A stretch of 64,000 nucleotides of DNA from JAXGTD01 sp040775095. Lineage in GTDB: Bacteria; Pseudomonadota; Gammaproteobacteria; Chromatiales; Chromatiaceae. The notes beneath the pieces are model-generated. The model was not told where the DNA came from, did no database searches, and saw only the letters and a program-made list of their open reading frames with translations. Below are positions 1 to 9,272 of the stretch, piece by piece (the first letter of the stretch is position 1; each line of letters begins with the position of its first letter). The DNA lies in assembly GCA_040775095.1 (NCBI GenBank), contig JAXGTD010000006.1:4767-68766 (forward strand). Direction: 5' to 3'. Position numbers and translations under genes: made by a program.

Positions 1-401
1 GCTTTCTCCCGCCGACGCTGCTGCGCACTCTGATCGACGAGCAGGGCCGGGATCGGGCCGCCGAGATCACCGAGGCCGACCTGTTCGGCCGCTGCCTGAC
101 TGGCAATCGCAAGCTCGCCCGATCGCTGATCCGGGCGAAGGCGGCGCGGATCGCCGCGATGCTCTCGGCCGGAGAGAGCGCGGCGACGGCCGTCCTCGAC
201 GACCTGCGCGCGCACGCGATCCGGCGCATGCAGCAGATGCTCGACGCGAAGATCGAGCGACTGCGCGCGCTGGCGAAGGTCAACCCCTCCGTTCGGGCCG
301 AGGAGCTCGCCTATCTCGGTATGCAGCGCGAACGACTGCAGGCCGCGCTGGCCCACGTCCGGCTGCGCCTGGATGCACTGCGCCTGGTGGCCTTCGCCTG
401 A
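1..401 (+). CDS. rapA: RapA (HepA) RNA polymerase recycling ATPase, C-terminal fragment
   Basis: Only the last 132 residues are present; the frame is open from base 3 and the gene starts before the window. The C-terminus contains VNPSVRAEEL, then a helical segment ending in RLRLDALRLV, which is the characteristic end of RapA. RapA is a Swi2/Snf2-type ATPase that binds RNA polymerase and helps release it after transcription. The ATPase domains lie outside the window, so the call rests on the tail alone. It faces the leftward maeB gene, and about 80 bases separate the two stop codons. Confidence 0.8.
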   Translation, partial: FLPPTLLRTLIDEQGRDRAAEITEADLFGRCLTGNRKLARSLIRAKAARIAAMLSAGESAATAVLDDLRAHAIRRMQQMLDAKIERLRALAKVNPSVRAEELAYLGMQRERLQAALAHVRLRLDALRLVAFA

Positions 402-479
402 GCGCGGGCATCCGGGGGCGCGGGCGAATCACAAACACGCTCTGCGGTTCGCGCCTTGGCCCGGACTGCCGCGTCCGCG

Positions 480-2741
480 CTACTGGGCCCGGACCGCCGC
501 CAGCGCCGTCATATTGAGCAGGCCGCGCACGGTGATGCCAGGAGTCACCACGTGGGCCGACTTGGCCGCACCGAGCAGCAGCGGACCGATGGCGATGCCC
601 CCGCCCAGGATCTTGAGCAGATTGAATGCAATATTGGCGGCGTCCTGGTTGGGCATGATCAGCAGGTTCGCGCTGCCCTCGAGCAGCGAGTCGGGGAATC
701 GCTCCTCGCGAATGGATGCGGAGAGGGCCAGATCCGCGCGCATTTCGCCCTCCACCTCCAGTTCCGGCAGTATCCGGCGGATCAGCCGCACGGCCTCGTG
801 CATCTTGTGGGCCTGGGGATCGTCGTGGCTGCCGAAATTGGCGTGGGACAGCAACGCGACCTTCGGCTCGATGCCGAAGCGACGGACCTCACCGGCGCAG
901 AGGCGCGTAATCTCGGCGATCGCCCGGGCATCCGGGTCCACCTGCACGTGCGTGTCCGCGATGAACAGCGTCGCCTGATGCAGTACGACGCCGTTCATCG
1001 CCGTGAGGCGCTCGACACCGGCGGCCTTGCCGATGATCGAGTCGATCTGCTCGAGGTGATGCTGAAACCGCCCGACCGTGCCGCAGATCATCGCGTCGGC
1101 CTCGCCCGTGCGCAGGAGGGTCGCGGCCAGCGCGCTGGGGCTGTTGCGCAGGTGATCGCGGGCCTCGGCCGGCGAATAGCCCCGGCGCTTCACACGCTGG
1201 TAAAAGGCCCGGCAATGGGCATCGAAGTCGGGATCGTCCTGGGGGTCGAGCAGCGGGAAGTCCCGGTCCGGGACCATGTCGAGTGCGAGAAAGGCGATGC
1301 GTTCCTCGATGACGCGACGCCGGCCGACCAGGATCGGCCGCGCGATCCCCTCTTCGAGGGCCTGCTGGGCGACCTGCAGCACCTTGTCCTCCTCGCCCTC
1401 GGCATAGACCACACGCTGCACCGCCGCTCGCGCCTGATCGAACACCGGCTTCATCGTCATGCCGGTGCGGAAGACGCGGTGGTGCAACGCCTGCCGGTAC
1501 CCGTCGAGGTCGGCGATGGGGCGCGTCGCCACGCCGCTTTGCATGGCCGCCCTCGCGACCGCCGGGGCCACGTGCACCATCAACCTCGGATCGAATGGTT
1601 TTGGAATCAGGTATTCCGGGCCGAAGCGCAGGTCCAGACCGCCGTAGGCCCGCTGCACGATCTCGGACGGACGCGCGCGCGCCAGATCGGCGATGGCCTC
1701 GACGGCCGCGCATTTCATGGCCTCATTGATCTGCGTGGCACCACAGTCCAGCGCCCCGCGAAACAGGAACGGAAAACACAGCACGTTGTTGACCTGATTC
1801 GGATAGTCGCTCCGGCCCGTCGCCAGGACCGCGTCCGCGCGCACCGCCCTCGCGGCATCGGGGAGGATCTCCGGGGTCGGATTCGCCAAGGCCAGGATCA
1901 GGGGTCGCGGCGCCATCCGCGACAACCATTCCGCCTTCAGCACGCCAGCGGCCGACAAGCCAAGGAAGATGTCCGCGCCCTCCAATGCCTGCTCCAGCCG
2001 GCGATGGGGCGTGTCAACGGCGTAGCGCGCCTTGTAGGGGTCCATCTCCTCGGTGCGCCCCTGATAGACCACCCCGGCGATGTCCGTGACGACGACGTGC
2101 TCAGGGCGCAGACCGAGCGACACCAGCAGATCCAGGCAGGCAATGGCGGCGGCCCCGGCGCCCGCGGTCACGAGTCGCACGTCGGCGATGTCCTTGCCAA
2201 CCACCCGCAGTCCGTTCAACACGGCCGCCCCGACGACGATCGCGGTCCCGTGCTGATCGTCGTGGAAGACCGGGATCTGCATCCGCTTTTTCAGGGCCTC
2301 CTCGACGATAAAACACTCGGGGGCCTTGATGTCCTCGAGATTGATCCCGCCGAAGCTGGGCTCGAGTCGGACGATGGTCTCGATCAGCTTCTCGGGGTCG
2401 CGCTCGTCGATCTCGATGTCGAACACGTCGATGTCGGCGAACTCCTTGAACAGCACGGCCTTGCCTTCCATCACGGGCTTCGACGCAAGGCTTCCGATGG
2501 CACCCAGCCCGAGCACCGCGGTGCCATTGCTGATCACGGCGACAAGGTTGCCGCGCGCGGTGTAGTGCGCGACCGCAAGCGGATCCGCGACGATCTCCTC
2601 ACACGCGGCGGCGACGCCCGGCGAGTATGCCAGGGCCAGATCGCGTTGATTGGCCAGGGGCTTGGTGGCCTTGATCTCCAGCTTCCCGGGGCGGGGATAG
2701 CGATGGTACTCCAGTGCGTTCTTTCTCAGTTCGTCCGGCAT
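480..2741 (-). CDS. maeB: NADP-dependent malic enzyme with phosphotransacetylase domain (MaeB)
   Basis: This enzyme decarboxylates malate to pyruvate with reduction of NADP. The protein has 753 residues, the usual MaeB length. The N-terminal half carries the malic enzyme domain (YSPGVAAACEEI near residue 40, a dinucleotide-binding stretch with TAGAGAAAIACLDLL, and FHDDQHGTA). From about residue 430 on it resembles a phosphate acetyl/butyryl transferase, a domain that in this family is regulatory and not catalytically required. The start is ATG, with only a weak ribosome-binding site. It is the last gene of a leftward block that holds a TRAP C4-dicarboxylate transporter, which fits a role in using imported malate. 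Confidence 0.95.
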   Translation of the reverse strand: MPDELRKNALEYHRYPRPGKLEIKATKPLANQRDLALAYSPGVAAACEEIVADPLAVAHYTARGNLVAVISNGTAVLGLGAIGSLASKPVMEGKAVLFKEFADIDVFDIEIDERDPEKLIETIVRLEPSFGGINLEDIKAPECFIVEEALKKRMQIPVFHDDQHGTAIVVGAAVLNGLRVVGKDIADVRLVTAGAGAAAIACLDLLVSLGLRPEHVVVTDIAGVVYQGRTEEMDPYKARYAVDTPHRRLEQALEGADIFLGLSAAGVLKAEWLSRMAPRPLILALANPTPEILPDAARAVRADAVLATGRSDYPNQVNNVLCFPFLFRGALDCGATQINEAMKCAAVEAIADLARARPSEIVQRAYGGLDLRFGPEYLIPKPFDPRLMVHVAPAVARAAMQSGVATRPIADLDGYRQALHHRVFRTGMTMKPVFDQARAAVQRVVYAEGEEDKVLQVAQQALEEGIARPILVGRRRVIEERIAFLALDMVPDRDFPLLDPQDDPDFDAHCRAFYQRVKRRGYSPAEARDHLRNSPSALAATLLRTGEADAMICGTVGRFQHHLEQIDSIIGKAAGVERLTAMNGVVLHQATLFIADTHVQVDPDARAIAEITRLCAGEVRRFGIEPKVALLSHANFGSHDDPQAHKMHEAVRLIRRILPELEVEGEMRADLALSASIREERFPDSLLEGSANLLIMPNQDAANIAFNLLKILGGGIAIGPLLLGAAKSAHVVTPGITVRGLLNMTALAAVRAQ

Positions 2742-2929
2742 CAGGGATCACTCGATGAAACATTTGGGGTGGCATGGATTGGGAAGGGTAGCGGGCAGCG
2801 GGGCTCGCGTCGCGCGGTTTCGTGCCCATTGAAGGCAGCGCGGCGGCGTGGTGGGATCAGAGCGCCCGATCCGATACCCGCAGGGCAGCGCTCACCGGCC
2901 CTGGCGAGCGGATCGCGAACGCCCGCGGG

Positions 2930-3496
2930 CTAGGTCGCGTGCCTGCAGTTTGGCACCACCAGGACAGGAATCGCGCTTGACTGGATCACCCGCCTCGCCG
3001 TGGAACCGAGTAGCCCGTGCCCCAGCAGGCCGTGCGAGCAACTGCCCATCACGATCAGGTCGGCCCGCATCTGCTCGGCCAGACGCGGGATCTCGACCCC
3101 GGGGCGGCCGTGCTTGACGACGACATCGGACACCAACGCGGACTCGTCCGGGCAACAACCGATTTCGTCTTCGCAAAACTTCCCGATCCGTTGCCGCATC
3201 CGCGCGAGAATCGTCTGCAACCCGTCGTGCTGGAATCTCTCGTACTGGTCCGATGGCAGGTAGGCCTCGACAACGGCCATGCCGGTGGCGGTCAGCGGCT
3301 CGGCCACATGGAGCATGATGATGCTGGCTCGCCGGCACTCGGCCATCGCGATGGCCTGGCGGAACACCGGGCGCATGTGCTGACCCAGATCCGTCGCGTA
3401 CAGGATCGTCCTGGTCCCCTCCGCGGCCCTGTCCTTGTTCGGTTTGTCTTTCCCCTTTTTTCGCCCACTCGGGGTGGATTTGCTCACGTCGTTCAC
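2930..3496 (-). CDS. Universal stress protein (UspA family), possible TRAP transporter regulator
   Basis: The protein has 188 residues with a single Usp domain starting at about residue 30 (TILYATDL). It ends in the nucleotide-binding signature GSCSHG, then GSTARRVI and PVLVVP, so it belongs to the ATP-binding class. The first 28 residues are a lysine-rich extension without predicted structure. The start is GTG; a second GTG three codons later is equally possible, and there is no nearby in-frame ATG. It follows dctM by 73 bases on the same strand. In Halomonas the Usp protein TeaD is encoded with the TRAP transporter TeaABC and regulates it, so a similar role is a reasonable inference here. 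Confidence 0.88.
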   Translation of the reverse strand: MNDVSKSTPSGRKKGKDKPNKDRAAEGTRTILYATDLGQHMRPVFRQAIAMAECRRASIIMLHVAEPLTATGMAVVEAYLPSDQYERFQHDGLQTILARMRQRIGKFCEDEIGCCPDESALVSDVVVKHGRPGVEIPRLAEQMRADLIVMGSCSHGLLGHGLLGSTARRVIQSSAIPVLVVPNCRHAT

Positions 3497-3569
3497 CTGT
3501 TGGGTTGCGCCAACGGGCCGTCGCCGATGCCCCGGCGGTGGTCCGTCGGACCGTTGAGACCGTTGGCGA

Positions 3570-4970
3570 TCACTTGTAACCGTGCAGCTTGTCGAGGTAC
3601 TCCGGCAGAAACAGCGAGATCTGGGGGATATAGGTGATCAGCATCAGGAAAAACAGCAGCAACAACATCCATGGCAGCACCGCCTTGATGACCCAACCCA
3701 TGCTCTCGCCGGTGATGCCTGCGGTGACGAACAGGTTGAGCCCGACCGGCGGGGTCAGCATACCGATCTCCATGTTGACCACCATGATGATACCAAGGTG
3801 GATCGGGTCGATACCGAGTTGCACCGCGATCGGAAACAGGATCGGCGCCATGATCAGCAGGATCGCCGAGGGCTCCATGAAGTTGCCCGCGGCCAGGAGC
3901 AGGAGGTTCACGACGATCAGGAACATCCATGGCGACAACCCCCAGTCGACGATGGCCTCGGCAATGTGATGGGGGATGCGCTCGGTGGTCAACACATGGG
4001 CGAACAGCATCGCGTTGGCAATGATGAACAGGAGCATGACGCTGACCTTGGCACCATCGAGCACCACCTTGCGGACCTCTGGATGGTAGACGCTGCGCGC
4101 CAACGCCAATGGCACCTGCCAGGTGTTGCGCACCACCACCGACACGGCGCCCTCACCCGCCTTGCGCCAAGGTGTCCCCTTCAGCGGTCCCATGTCCCGA
4201 TAGCCGATCACCGCGACCAGAAAGGCGTAGACCGCCGAGACCGCGGCGGCCTCCGTGGGACTCGCGACCCCGCCATAGATCGAGCCGAGCACGATCACGA
4301 TGAGCAGAATCCCGCCCGACGCGCTGAATGCCGCACGACTGACCTCGCGCAGCCCGGGCCAAGGCTGCGACGGCAGCGCCTTGATGCGGGCGACGATATA
4401 GATCGCGAGCATCAGCAGGCCGCCCATCATGAGTCCGGGAATGAAGCCGGCCATGAACATCCGGGCCGCGGAGACCTCTGTCGCCGCCGAATAGACCAGC
4501 ATCACGATCGAGGGTGGAATGAGAATGCCGAGCGTTCCGGCATTGGTGATGACCCCGGCGGCGAAAGGCTTCGGGTAACCGGACTTGACCATGCCGACGA
4601 TGACGATGGTTCCGATCGCTGCAACCGTTGCCGGCGACGAGCCCGACACCGCCGCAAACAGCATGCACGCGAGCACCGAGGCCATCGCCAGACCGCCCTT
4701 GATATGCCCAACCACATCGACGGCGAAGCGGATCAGACGTTTGGCCACACCACCCGTGGATAGGAACTGCGAGGACAGGATAAAGAATGGGATCGCGAGC
4801 AGCGTGTAATGCGCCGACAGGGACTCGAAGAGCTTCAGCGCGATCGAGGCCAGCGAATCGTGCGAGAACAACAGGATCGTGACGATGCTGGAAAAGCCCA
4901 GTGCGAGGGCGATCGGCATACCGAGCATCATGCAGCCAAACAGAAGGATGAACAGCGTTGGTGTCGTCAT
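3570..4970 (-). CDS. dctM: TRAP transporter large permease subunit DctM
   Basis: The 466-residue integral membrane protein is hydrophobic along most of its length. It shows typical DctM features: the N-terminal LFGCMMLGMPIALALGFSS, the LAIPFFILSSQF region, and a C-terminal segment with EIGMLTPPVGLNLF. DctM is the main transmembrane subunit of tripartite ATP-independent periplasmic transporters, which import organic acids using an ion gradient. Its start codon overlaps the dctQ stop by four bases (ATGA), showing translational coupling. It is slightly longer than the usual 425 to 440 residues because of an insert near residues 210 to 300. Confidence 0.95.
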   Translation of the reverse strand: MTTPTLFILLFGCMMLGMPIALALGFSSIVTILLFSHDSLASIALKLFESLSAHYTLLAIPFFILSSQFLSTGGVAKRLIRFAVDVVGHIKGGLAMASVLACMLFAAVSGSSPATVAAIGTIVIVGMVKSGYPKPFAAGVITNAGTLGILIPPSIVMLVYSAATEVSAARMFMAGFIPGLMMGGLLMLAIYIVARIKALPSQPWPGLREVSRAAFSASGGILLIVIVLGSIYGGVASPTEAAAVSAVYAFLVAVIGYRDMGPLKGTPWRKAGEGAVSVVVRNTWQVPLALARSVYHPEVRKVVLDGAKVSVMLLFIIANAMLFAHVLTTERIPHHIAEAIVDWGLSPWMFLIVVNLLLLAAGNFMEPSAILLIMAPILFPIAVQLGIDPIHLGIIMVVNMEIGMLTPPVGLNLFVTAGITGESMGWVIKAVLPWMLLLLFFLMLITYIPQISLFLPEYLDKLHGYK

Positions 4971-5512
4971 TGTCCGAGGCCCTCGCGCTTGAGCTCGTCG
5001 GCAATGTGCATGCTCGCCTTTGCCTCATCGGCATGTCCGAAGCCTTGGGCCTGGCCCGTGATGACATTTTTCAACAGAATCAGCAGCCGAATCGTCAGCA
5101 ACAGGATGCCGATGAGCAGGATGCTGTCGGCGATCCAGATCGGGATCGCGATGTCCTCCATCTCGATGCCGATCTTCTTCATCTTGCTGAGGTAGACCCA
5201 ACCGCCGGCGATGAACAGTCCGCAGTAGCCCAGCGACAAGAGCACCGCGACGACGGTCAACAGGCGCTGACCCAGCGGTGGAAACAGCCTGACGAAGGCA
5301 TCGACGCCGATATGTGCACCCACCTTCAGACCGTAAGAGACCCCGAACAGGACGAACCAGGCCGACAGGTAGAGTGTTGCCTCCTGCCCCCAGTTCAGCC
5401 CCGTACCAAAGCCAAAGCGCAGCACGACCTCCCAGAACACCAGGAGCGTCATCGCGACCAGCAGCAGTGAAAGCACGGCCTCCTCGACCTTGTTAAGCAG
5501 CCTAAAGAACAT
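4967..5512 (-). CDS. dctQ: TRAP transporter small permease subunit DctQ
   Basis: This small four-helix membrane subunit partners DctM in the TRAP transporter. I place the start at the ATG of MFFRLLNKVEEAVL because AGGAGG lies 7 bases upstream (5520 to 5525), giving 181 residues. A longer reading to 5590 lacks such a site and adds an alanine- and proline-rich stretch unlike the family. Characteristic residues include FWEVVLRFGFGTGLNWGQE in the first third of the protein. About 210 bases without a gene separate it from dctP. Differential expression of the binding protein and the membrane subunits is therefore possible. Confidence 0.92.
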   Translation of the reverse strand: MFFRLLNKVEEAVLSLLLVAMTLLVFWEVVLRFGFGTGLNWGQEATLYLSAWFVLFGVSYGLKVGAHIGVDAFVRLFPPLGQRLLTVVAVLLSLGYCGLFIAGGWVYLSKMKKIGIEMEDIAIPIWIADSILLIGILLLTIRLLILLKNVITGQAQGFGHADEAKASMHIADELKREGLGQ

Positions 5513-5723
5513 GCCTAAACCTCCTCTTCCCATCTGATTTTCGTGCGGGCACGGCGCGGCGGGCGCTGCCGGCGCGGCAATGGCCCGCAAGAGCGGCCAG
5601 TCGCTCGGCCGGCAGCCCCATCGCCGCCCCCTGGCGCGGGGACCTGTCCACCCGTCGGGGATTCCTGCCCCAAGCGCACCGCTCGCGCCCGCGGCGATCC
5701 CTGGATGCCGGCCTGCCCCGGCG

Positions 5724-6725
5724 CTACGGACCCGACGTGTTGGAGGCGTAGGCCGCTTCGATCAGGTCCGCGCCAATGCTCTTCTCAAACTGCTTCCAGA
5801 CCGGCTTCATGGCCTCTACCCACTGCGCGCGCTGTTCCGGCGTGAGCTCGATGATCTCGGTACGGCCAGACTCGGCGATGAGTTGCTTGTCTTCGACATC
5901 CTTGTTGCGGGCTATCTGGTTGCCGAAGGCCAGCGCCTCGTCGAGCGCCGCCTTGATCTGGGCGCGCTTGTCATCGGGCAGGTCCATCCAAAACTCCGCC
6001 GACGTCACGACCATGTAGTCGAGCAGGCCATGGTTCGACTCGGTGATGTAGGGCTGCACCTCGAAGAATTTCTTGGAATAGATATTCGACCAGGTGTTCT
6101 CCTGGCCATCGATGGCCTTGGTCTGCAGCAACGTGAAGACCTCGGAGAACGGCTTCTTCAACGGTGCCGCGTCGACCGCCTCGAACTGTGCCTCGAGCAC
6201 ATCCGAAGACATGATGCGGAACTTCAGCCCCGCGGCGTCGGCTGGTACACGCAGCGGTCTGCTCGAGGAAAGCTGCTTCATGCCGTTGTGCAGGTAGCCC
6301 AAACCGACAAGGCCCTTCTTGCTGATCGAATCGAGCATCGCCCGCCCCTTCTCGCTCTGCTGGAAGCGGTCCACGGCATCCAGGTCGCGAAACAGGAACG
6401 GCAGGTCGTAGAGCGCCAGCACATCGGTATAACGACTGAACTTGGACAGGGCCGGGGCGGCCATCTGCACGTCGCCGAGCTGCATCGCCTCGAGCACCTT
6501 GTCGTCTCCGAACAGCTGCGAGTTCGGATAGACCTCGACCACGACGCTGCCTCCGGTGCTCTCTTCGACGAGGGCCTTGAACTTTTCCGCCATTTGTCCC
6601 TTGGGCGTATTCTCGGCAACCACATGCGAAAACTTGATCACGATGGGGTCGTCGGCGGCCAAGGCCGCACCCGCCGCCAGCACGGCGGTCACACCCAAAG
6701 CGAAGGTGGTAAACGGTCGCATCAT
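5724..6725 (-). CDS. dctP: TRAP transporter substrate-binding protein DctP
   Basis: This periplasmic solute-binding protein of the C4-dicarboxylate TRAP system has 333 residues. I place the start at the first ATG of MMRPFTTFALG, because AGGAG sits about 7 bases upstream; an upstream TTG in frame is unlikely. A signal peptide ends at about ALA-ADDP. The mature protein begins IVIKFSHVVAENTPKGQ, the typical DctP opening, and contains GLKFRIMSSDVLEAQF, where the conserved arginine contacts the substrate carboxylate, and QENTWSNIYSKKF. Substrate is likely malate, succinate or fumarate, inferred from the adjacent DctS/DctR-like regulators and MaeB. Confidence 0.95.
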   Translation of the reverse strand: MMRPFTTFALGVTAVLAAGAALAADDPIVIKFSHVVAENTPKGQMAEKFKALVEESTGGSVVVEVYPNSQLFGDDKVLEAMQLGDVQMAAPALSKFSRYTDVLALYDLPFLFRDLDAVDRFQQSEKGRAMLDSISKKGLVGLGYLHNGMKQLSSSRPLRVPADAAGLKFRIMSSDVLEAQFEAVDAAPLKKPFSEVFTLLQTKAIDGQENTWSNIYSKKFFEVQPYITESNHGLLDYMVVTSAEFWMDLPDDKRAQIKAALDEALAFGNQIARNKDVEDKQLIAESGRTEIIELTPEQRAQWVEAMKPVWKQFEKSIGADLIEAAYASNTSGP

Positions 6726-7169
6726 TTGTTGTCTCCTCAATCTTCTTTGTATGGTTATCCGACGACCCGATGGGAACGGGCCGGGGTGAGGCTGACTGTA
6801 TCCATCCGTGCAAGCTGTCAGCTCGCGGTTGGGGCAATGCGATCCCCGCGATTGCTCCAGTCATGACCCCGACGGGGTACTCGGGACAGGCTGATCGAAC
6901 GCCTTGCGGACATCGGATCAGCGACGCCTTGGCGCGACGCCTCCCTCGTCCAAGGTTACAGCAACGCGTTTGTCCGCTCTGGATTTTCTACGCCAGGTCA
7001 CTGCCCCGGGGCGACCCCGGGGAACCGGCCGTGCTCCAATGCGGGGAAATCTCTTGGCGAACGCGGTATCGGCTGATCCGCCTCCCGTCCCGCGCCAGCA
7101 CGGCGTGTGCCGCGAGCCGGTTGCATGCAAGACCCGCGCGGGGGCCGATCCTGACCGGCCCGATGGATC
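6726..7169. other. Intergenic region upstream of dctP, no gene seen
   Basis: This stretch of 444 bases separates dctP from the UMF1 transporter gene and should contain the dctP promoter. I see no convincing coding sequence on either strand and no tRNA-like fold. Two copies of the palindrome CCCCGGGG lie three bases apart at 7004 to 7011 and 7015 to 7022 and could form hairpins. I could not identify a clear sigma-54 (GG-N10-GC) or sigma-70 promoter for dctP. Confidence 0.4.
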
Positions 7170-8510
7170 TCAGCGGGCCTCGGCGGGCGCGCCGGCCCCA
7201 TCCCCGAGCGCCGCCGCATCGGCCTTGCCTGCCACCAGATCGACGCGAAAGAGCAGCGCCGCACCGATCAGGAAGAGCACCAGGATCGGCAGCAGCGACA
7301 GGCGGGAGTCGCCCGTGACCGCCGCCGCGGCGGCCACGAGGGACGGACCGAGCACGGCGGCAAACTTGCCGACCATGTTGAAGAAGCCGAAGAATTCGGC
7401 GGTCCGCCCGGCGGGGATCAGGCTGGCAAACAGTGCCCGGCTCAGGGCCTGGATACCGCCCTGAACCAGGCCAATGGCGATCGCCAACAGGTAGAACTCG
7501 GACACCTGTCGCATCTGCGAGGCGCCGATCACGATCAGCAGGTAGACGCCGATCGCCAGCAGAATGCCCCGTTTGGGGCCCCACCGCTCGCCCAGCCGGC
7601 CGAAGACCAGGGCCGCCGGGAAGCCAACAAACTGGGTGATCAGCAGCGCCGCCATCAGATCATTGGCGCCGAACCCGATCGCCAGCCCGAAGTCCACGGC
7701 CATCCGGATGATGGTGTCGACGCCGTCGATATAGCACCAGTAGGCAAGCAGGAACAGGAAGCTGTTCGGCAGTCGACGGACCTCGCGAAAGGTCGCCGCG
7801 AGCTCGCCAATGGCGCCACGCATCGCAGCCCGGAGACCGCGACGGCCCATCCCGACGGGCTCCGGCACCCAGAGGGCGACGGGAAACGCGAACAGTGCCC
7901 ACCAAAGCGCCACGGAGAGGAACGAGAGCCTGACCGCCTCGGCCTCGTCGGCAAGTGAGAACCAGGCCGGACGCTGGGTCATGAGCACGTCGAATGCGAA
8001 CAGCACGCCACCGCCCAGGTAGCCGAGGGCGTACCCGAGCGAGGAGACCCGCTCATAGGCGCTCGCGGGCGCCACGTCAACCAGCAGCGCGTCGTAAAAG
8101 ATGTTGCTGCCCGAGAAGCCGAGCAGGCCCAAGACATAGAGAGCGAGCGCCAGCTCCCACTGACCCTGGCCCAGCCAATACAGGCCGCCGCTGGCGAGCA
8201 CGCCCAGCAGCGTGAAGCGCAACAGGAAACGCTTCTTGGCGCCGATCTGGTCAGCCACCGCACCGAGCAGCGGCGCGGTGGCGACAATCACCAGACTCGC
8301 CGCCGAGCTCGCCACCCCGAGCCAGAACGTGCTCTCGATGACCGTCAGACCAGAGGCCCAGTATTCTTTAAAGAATACCGGGAAGAACCCCGCCATCACC
8401 ACGGTCGCGAAGGCCGAATTGGCCCAGTCGTAGCAGGCCCAGGACAGGATCTGCCGACGACGGCCGGCGGTATCGGACGGGCGACCCTCGGCCGCGGCTG
8501 GATTCGTCAT
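7170..8510 (-). CDS. MFS transporter, UMF1/Atg22-like family
   Basis: The 446-residue membrane protein has about 12 hydrophobic segments. The N-terminus carries the family signature ILSWACYDWANSAFATVV, and GFSGSNIFYDALLVDVAP follows in the first half, both typical of the UMF1 branch of the major facilitator superfamily (distant relatives of yeast Atg22). The substrate is not known for bacterial members. The gene lies between the two-component system and the TRAP genes on the same strand, starting about 120 bases after the regulator. It may therefore be co-regulated and could export or import an organic or amino acid, which is only a guess. Confidence 0.85.
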   Translation of the reverse strand: MTNPAAAEGRPSDTAGRRRQILSWACYDWANSAFATVVMAGFFPVFFKEYWASGLTVIESTFWLGVASSAASLVIVATAPLLGAVADQIGAKKRFLLRFTLLGVLASGGLYWLGQGQWELALALYVLGLLGFSGSNIFYDALLVDVAPASAYERVSSLGYALGYLGGGVLFAFDVLMTQRPAWFSLADEAEAVRLSFLSVALWWALFAFPVALWVPEPVGMGRRGLRAAMRGAIGELAATFREVRRLPNSFLFLLAYWCYIDGVDTIIRMAVDFGLAIGFGANDLMAALLITQFVGFPAALVFGRLGERWGPKRGILLAIGVYLLIVIGASQMRQVSEFYLLAIAIGLVQGGIQALSRALFASLIPAGRTAEFFGFFNMVGKFAAVLGPSLVAAAAAVTGDSRLSLLPILVLFLIGAALLFRVDLVAGKADAAALGDGAGAPAEAR

Positions 8511-8630
8511 GAGTGAGACCCAGGGTGTCGGGCGGATTTCGGGACAGGCGGCGGACGGTGGCGCCAGCGCGGATGGGTTCGGACGACCCGCATCGGGCAG
8601 GCGGCCTCGGGCGAGCCCGGGTCCGGCGGC

Positions 8631-9248
8631 TCAGTCCCCACGGCCGCGCGCGATCAGGTCCATGCGCACCAGCTCCGCGAGGGACTCGGCGCGCATCTTG
8701 TCCATGACCCGGGCGCGATGCACCTCGACGGTCTTGGCGCTGACACCCAGCGCGGCGGCAATCTCCTTGTTGGACTTGCCCTCGGTGACCATGTTCATGA
8801 CCTCGCGCTCGCGCGGGGTGAGCTCGACCAGACGTGTCGCGATGTCGGCGCGTTGCGCACGCAGGGCGCGCTGCTTCTCGTCGTGCTGGAGCGCATTGCG
8901 GATGCTCTCGAGCAGGGCCTCGTCGTCGAACGGCTTCTCGATAAAGTCCGCGGCCCCCGCCTTCATGGCCTTGACGGCCATCGACACGTCGCCATGTCCG
9001 GTGATGATGATCACCGGCAGCCGATACTCCCGACGAGCCAGGTAGGCCTGCAGATCCAGGCCGCTCATGCCGGGCATGCGCACATCGAGCAGCAGGCAAC
9101 CGGCGCGGCCAGGGTAGTAGGAACCCAGGAAATCATCGGCCGAGGTGAACGTCTGCACCTTCATGCCAACCGACTCGATCAGCCACTTCAACGAGTTGCG
9201 TATCGCCTGGTCGTCGTCGACGACGAATACGGTCACGTCCTGGATCAT
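8631..9248 (-). CDS. dctR: FixJ/NarL-type response regulator, DctR-like
   Basis: The protein of about 205 residues has a receiver domain (VVDDDQAIRNSL, phosphoacceptor in LLLDVRMPGMSG, conserved lysine in IEKPFDDEAL) and a C-terminal LuxR-type helix-turn-helix (LTPREREVMNMVTEGKSNKEIA). This is the TodR/FixJ arrangement found in DctR of Rhodobacter, not the sigma-54-dependent DctD type. I favour the ATG at 9248, 8 bases from an AGAGG site; ATG at 9254 and GTG at 9257 are alternatives. It directly follows the kinase gene. The predicted role is activation of the downstream dctPQM genes in response to C4-dicarboxylates. Confidence 0.88.
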   Translation of the reverse strand: MIQDVTVFVVDDDQAIRNSLKWLIESVGMKVQTFTSADDFLGSYYPGRAGCLLLDVRMPGMSGLDLQAYLARREYRLPVIIITGHGDVSMAVKAMKAGAADFIEKPFDDEALLESIRNALQHDEKQRALRAQRADIATRLVELTPREREVMNMVTEGKSNKEIAAALGVSAKTVEVHRARVMDKMRAESLAELVRMDLIARGRGD

Positions 9249-9272
9249 GGGCATCACCTCTTGGTCGATTCG

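Noticed and set aside
456..2933. An 825-residue open frame on the plus strand opposite maeB
   Set aside because: It is the antisense shadow of a gene with clear catalytic motifs; the translation is rich in His, Arg, Gln and Asp without any recognisable domain.
6726..7169. A sigma-54 promoter for dctP
   Set aside because: I found no GG-N10-GC pair with the flanking consensus, and the adjacent regulator is FixJ-type rather than sigma-54-dependent.
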